This document shows positions 62,654 through 64,000 of a stretch of 64,000 nt of DNA, piece by piece. The DNA comes from G020348385 sp964538085 (GTDB lineage Bacteria > Acidobacteriota > Aminicenantia > Aminicenantales > Aminicenantaceae): the NCBI GenBank assembly GCA_964538085.1, contig CAZIDF010000007.1, positions 62,001 through 126,000 of the forward strand, read 5' to 3'. Positions within the stretch are counted from its first letter, which is position 1. Each line of letters opens with the position of its first letter. The position numbers and the translations under genes are program-made. Under the pieces are notes generated by a model. That model saw only the letters and a program-made list of their open reading frames with translations. It was not told the DNA's origin and did not search any database.

Positions 62654-63569
62654 CCCTTAGCGCCTTGGGGAGAACCTTCACTTCGATTTGATCCTTTATC
62701 CCCCACAATTCCCCGTGATACTGCATGGCAAGATTTTTTCCTTTAAAAATGATCTTTTTTGCCTTGAAGTGTTTCTGTGTTCTCTGGAAAAGGCCGAAAT
62801 AGATGAGGGGAAAAAGAAGCATGTATTTAAGACCGCTCACCTCTAAAAAAGAAATGTCCACGTAACCATCGTCCAATTTTGCTTTTGGAGCGGCTCTCCA
62901 TCCATACCCGAAATGTTTGGATTTGGCCACCACACAATCAAGGGCTTTCAAACTTATTTTCATGTTTTCGAAATGCTGGCCTGAATCATCCACTCCGTCG
63001 ATCAATTCCACCTCTTGTTTCTTTCCCTCCATTTTGTGCATGATCTTTGCCGCAAATATGTGGCCCCATAATCCGGGGATATCCTTTTTGAGCTTTTCAT
63101 GGGTGACCTGCGCGCTGGCGCCGATGCTGCCGAATGCGGCCCAAGTCCCTTCTATTTCGAAGAGGTCGATTTCTTTTGTGTTTTCTTTTTTGATGTGCTG
63201 GATCGCTTTCTTCACGTTTCTGGGAATTCCCAGAGAATGGCAGAGAGCATTCCCGCTTCCCAGAGGTATGATTCCCAATACCACATCGTTTCTGTTTTGG
63301 CTTTCGATGATCCCTTGGATAACGTCCGCGATCGTGCCATCCCCTCCGGCGGCCACGATGATATCGTGATCTTCGCACAGGCTTTTGGCGGCTTGGATCG
63401 TGGTGGATTTGTCTTCATGGGAGTCGATGATCTGTCCAGGTAAATTTTCCTGGATGTATCTTCTCAAAAATTTCCGTCTCTTCCACTTTTTGTTGGCCGC
63501 ACTGGGATTGATAATACAGGCAATTCTCTTTTTTTCTTTCGGCGGGGAACCATTGTCGTGCATTCTCAT
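62637..63569 (-). CDS. Diacylglycerol/lipid kinase (DagK/YegS family)
   Basis: 310 residues. IACIINPSAANKKW opens the DAGK catalytic domain; the nucleotide loop VAAGGDGTIADVIQGI and IPLGSGNALCHSLGIP are diagnostic. The C-terminal beta-sandwich contains KLDDGYVDISFLEVS and MQYHGELWG. It phosphorylates a lipid such as diacylglycerol; the exact lipid is not decidable. The 3' end overlaps the DUF429 gene by 17 bp. Confidence 0.9.
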   Translation of the reverse strand: MRMHDNGSPPKEKKRIACIINPSAANKKWKRRKFLRRYIQENLPGQIIDSHEDKSTTIQAAKSLCEDHDIIVAAGGDGTIADVIQGIIESQNRNDVVLGIIPLGSGNALCHSLGIPRNVKKAIQHIKKENTKEIDLFEIEGTWAAFGSIGASAQVTHEKLKKDIPGLWGHIFAAKIMHKMEGKKQEVELIDGVDDSGQHFENMKISLKALDCVVAKSKHFGYGWRAAPKAKLDDGYVDISFLEVSGLKYMLLFPLIYFGLFQRTQKHFKAKKIIFKGKNLAMQYHGELWGIKDQIEVKVLPKALRVIVPQ

Positions 63570-63641
63570 TTATTCTATTCTAAAAAACAGAAGATTATAT
63601 TTTGACAGAATTTGGAAGAGCCGTAAACAAAAATATAGAAT

Positions 63642-64000
63642 TCATTCGTTTATCCCGAGCATATCTTTGAGCCCGGCTATCAATTCAAAGTGTGGCCGGA
63701 AACCCAATTCTTTTTCTGCTTTGGATGAGGAAAAAAGCCACTTGGTTTTTGCCATGGCATCCCAGACCCTCCGTCCGAAATAGATCTTTCGGAATCCAGC
63801 AGCGCGGAGGATGTCCGCAAACCAGGCCACAGAATAGATGAGCTTTTCAGGGATCGGGAGATAAAAGGAATTTCCCAGCACAATTTTCTTCAGCGCGAGG
63901 ATAATTTCTCTCCATGAATGTCCTTCGCCATCCGTCAGGTAGTAGATTTGGCTTTGAGCTTCGGGGGATTCGGCGGCCAGAAGAATACCTCGGACTAAAT
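63642..64000 (-). CDS. NAD-dependent epimerase/dehydratase (extended SDR), C-terminal part
   Basis: The visible 118 codons are the C-terminal third of an extended SDR; the N-terminal Rossmann half lies outside the window. LVRGILLAAESPEAQSQIYY, LTDGEGHSWREIILALKKIV and the closing AKTKWLFSSSKAEKELGFRP are characteristic of sterol-dehydrogenase/epimerase-like members. Substrate unknown. The open frame continues to the window edge, so the start is not visible. Confidence 0.8.
   Translation of the reverse strand, partial: LVRGILLAAESPEAQSQIYYLTDGEGHSWREIILALKKIVLGNSFYLPIPEKLIYSVAWFADILRAAGFRKIYFGRRVWDAMAKTKWLFSSSKAEKELGFRPHFELIAGLKDMLGINE

Noticed and set aside
1..64000. CRISPR array, rRNA, prophage, classical riboswitch or intact insertion sequence
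   Set aside because: No regularly spaced repeats, rRNA segments, phage structural genes, transposases or recognisable riboswitch cores were seen in the gaps.

Overview
The window looks like a chromosome segment of an anaerobic or facultative Gram-negative bacterium of moderate G+C content. The outer-membrane secretin, the lipoprotein signals and type IV pilus genes in nearly every part of the first half argue for an outer membrane. An oxygen-sensitive class III ribonucleotide reductase argues for anaerobic life. The mix of pilus genes, PDZ-containing sensor kinase, polyamine enzymes, M1/M64/M20 peptidases and AmmeMemo-type protein resembles Candidatus Aminicenantes or a relative of Acidobacteriota. 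That placement is my inference and was not tested.

Layout. 1-1834: M50 site-2 protease, trpS and the 5' part of scpA on the minus strand. 1929-4416: glutamine synthetase and an Lrp/AsnC regulator diverge from overlapping promoters, followed by S-adenosylmethionine decarboxylase. 4536-7139: an M1-like exported metallopeptidase. 7172-19508: type IV pilus block 1, with a PilS/PilR-like two-component pair on the minus strand and pilC-pilB-pilM-pilN-pilO-pilP-secretin on the plus strand. 19561-24785: elongator-type tRNA-Met, tilS, asparagine synthetase and a GT-C membrane glycosyltransferase. 25561-32699: pilus block 2, with FimT/PilV/PilW/PilX-like minor pilins and PilY1 behind a good sigma-54 promoter with an upstream enhancer, facing prepilin peptidase. 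The prepilin peptidase lies in an operon with a TPR protein and an ABC-2 transporter, reminiscent of Myxococcus pilGHI-pilD. 35254-38420: a decaying stretch with a foldback repeat, a broken flavin reductase, an intact ferritin-like gene and a broken metallophosphoesterase. 38564-43974: MEMO-like protein, agmatinase, M64 and M20 peptidases, free-methionine-sulfoxide reductase. 44270-48144: a small protein and a ribose-type sugar ABC transporter. 48253-54660: secreted proteins, an amidase flanked by inverted repeats, and a HAD hydrolase. 54662-58827: YjbQ, then nrdD-redoxin-nrdG-dut behind tandem NrdR boxes. 58941-64000: TrmJ-like methyltransferase, OsmC, SppA, a membrane protein with a degenerate HD domain, a truncated DUF429 protein, a diacylglycerol kinase-like protein and a partial SDR epimerase.

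How it fits together. The two pilus blocks plus the ABC-TPR-PilD operon supply most of a type IV pilus machine: assembly ATPase, platform, alignment complex, secretin, minor pilins, tip adhesin and prepilin peptidase. No pilT and no obvious major pilin are present in the window. The sigma-54 activator in block 1 probably drives the minor-pilin operon in block 2. SpeD and agmatinase belong to polyamine synthesis. GlnA and Lrp belong to nitrogen control. The nrd operon with dUTPase covers anaerobic dNTP supply.

The least explained features are two homologous 315-325 bp foldback elements with terminal inverted repeats and compensatory base changes, tandem 9-mers on the -35 of the pilC operon, and several -10 boxes placed only 6-8 nt before a start codon, suggesting leaderless mRNAs. 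All calls come from reading the sequence; no database search was run.
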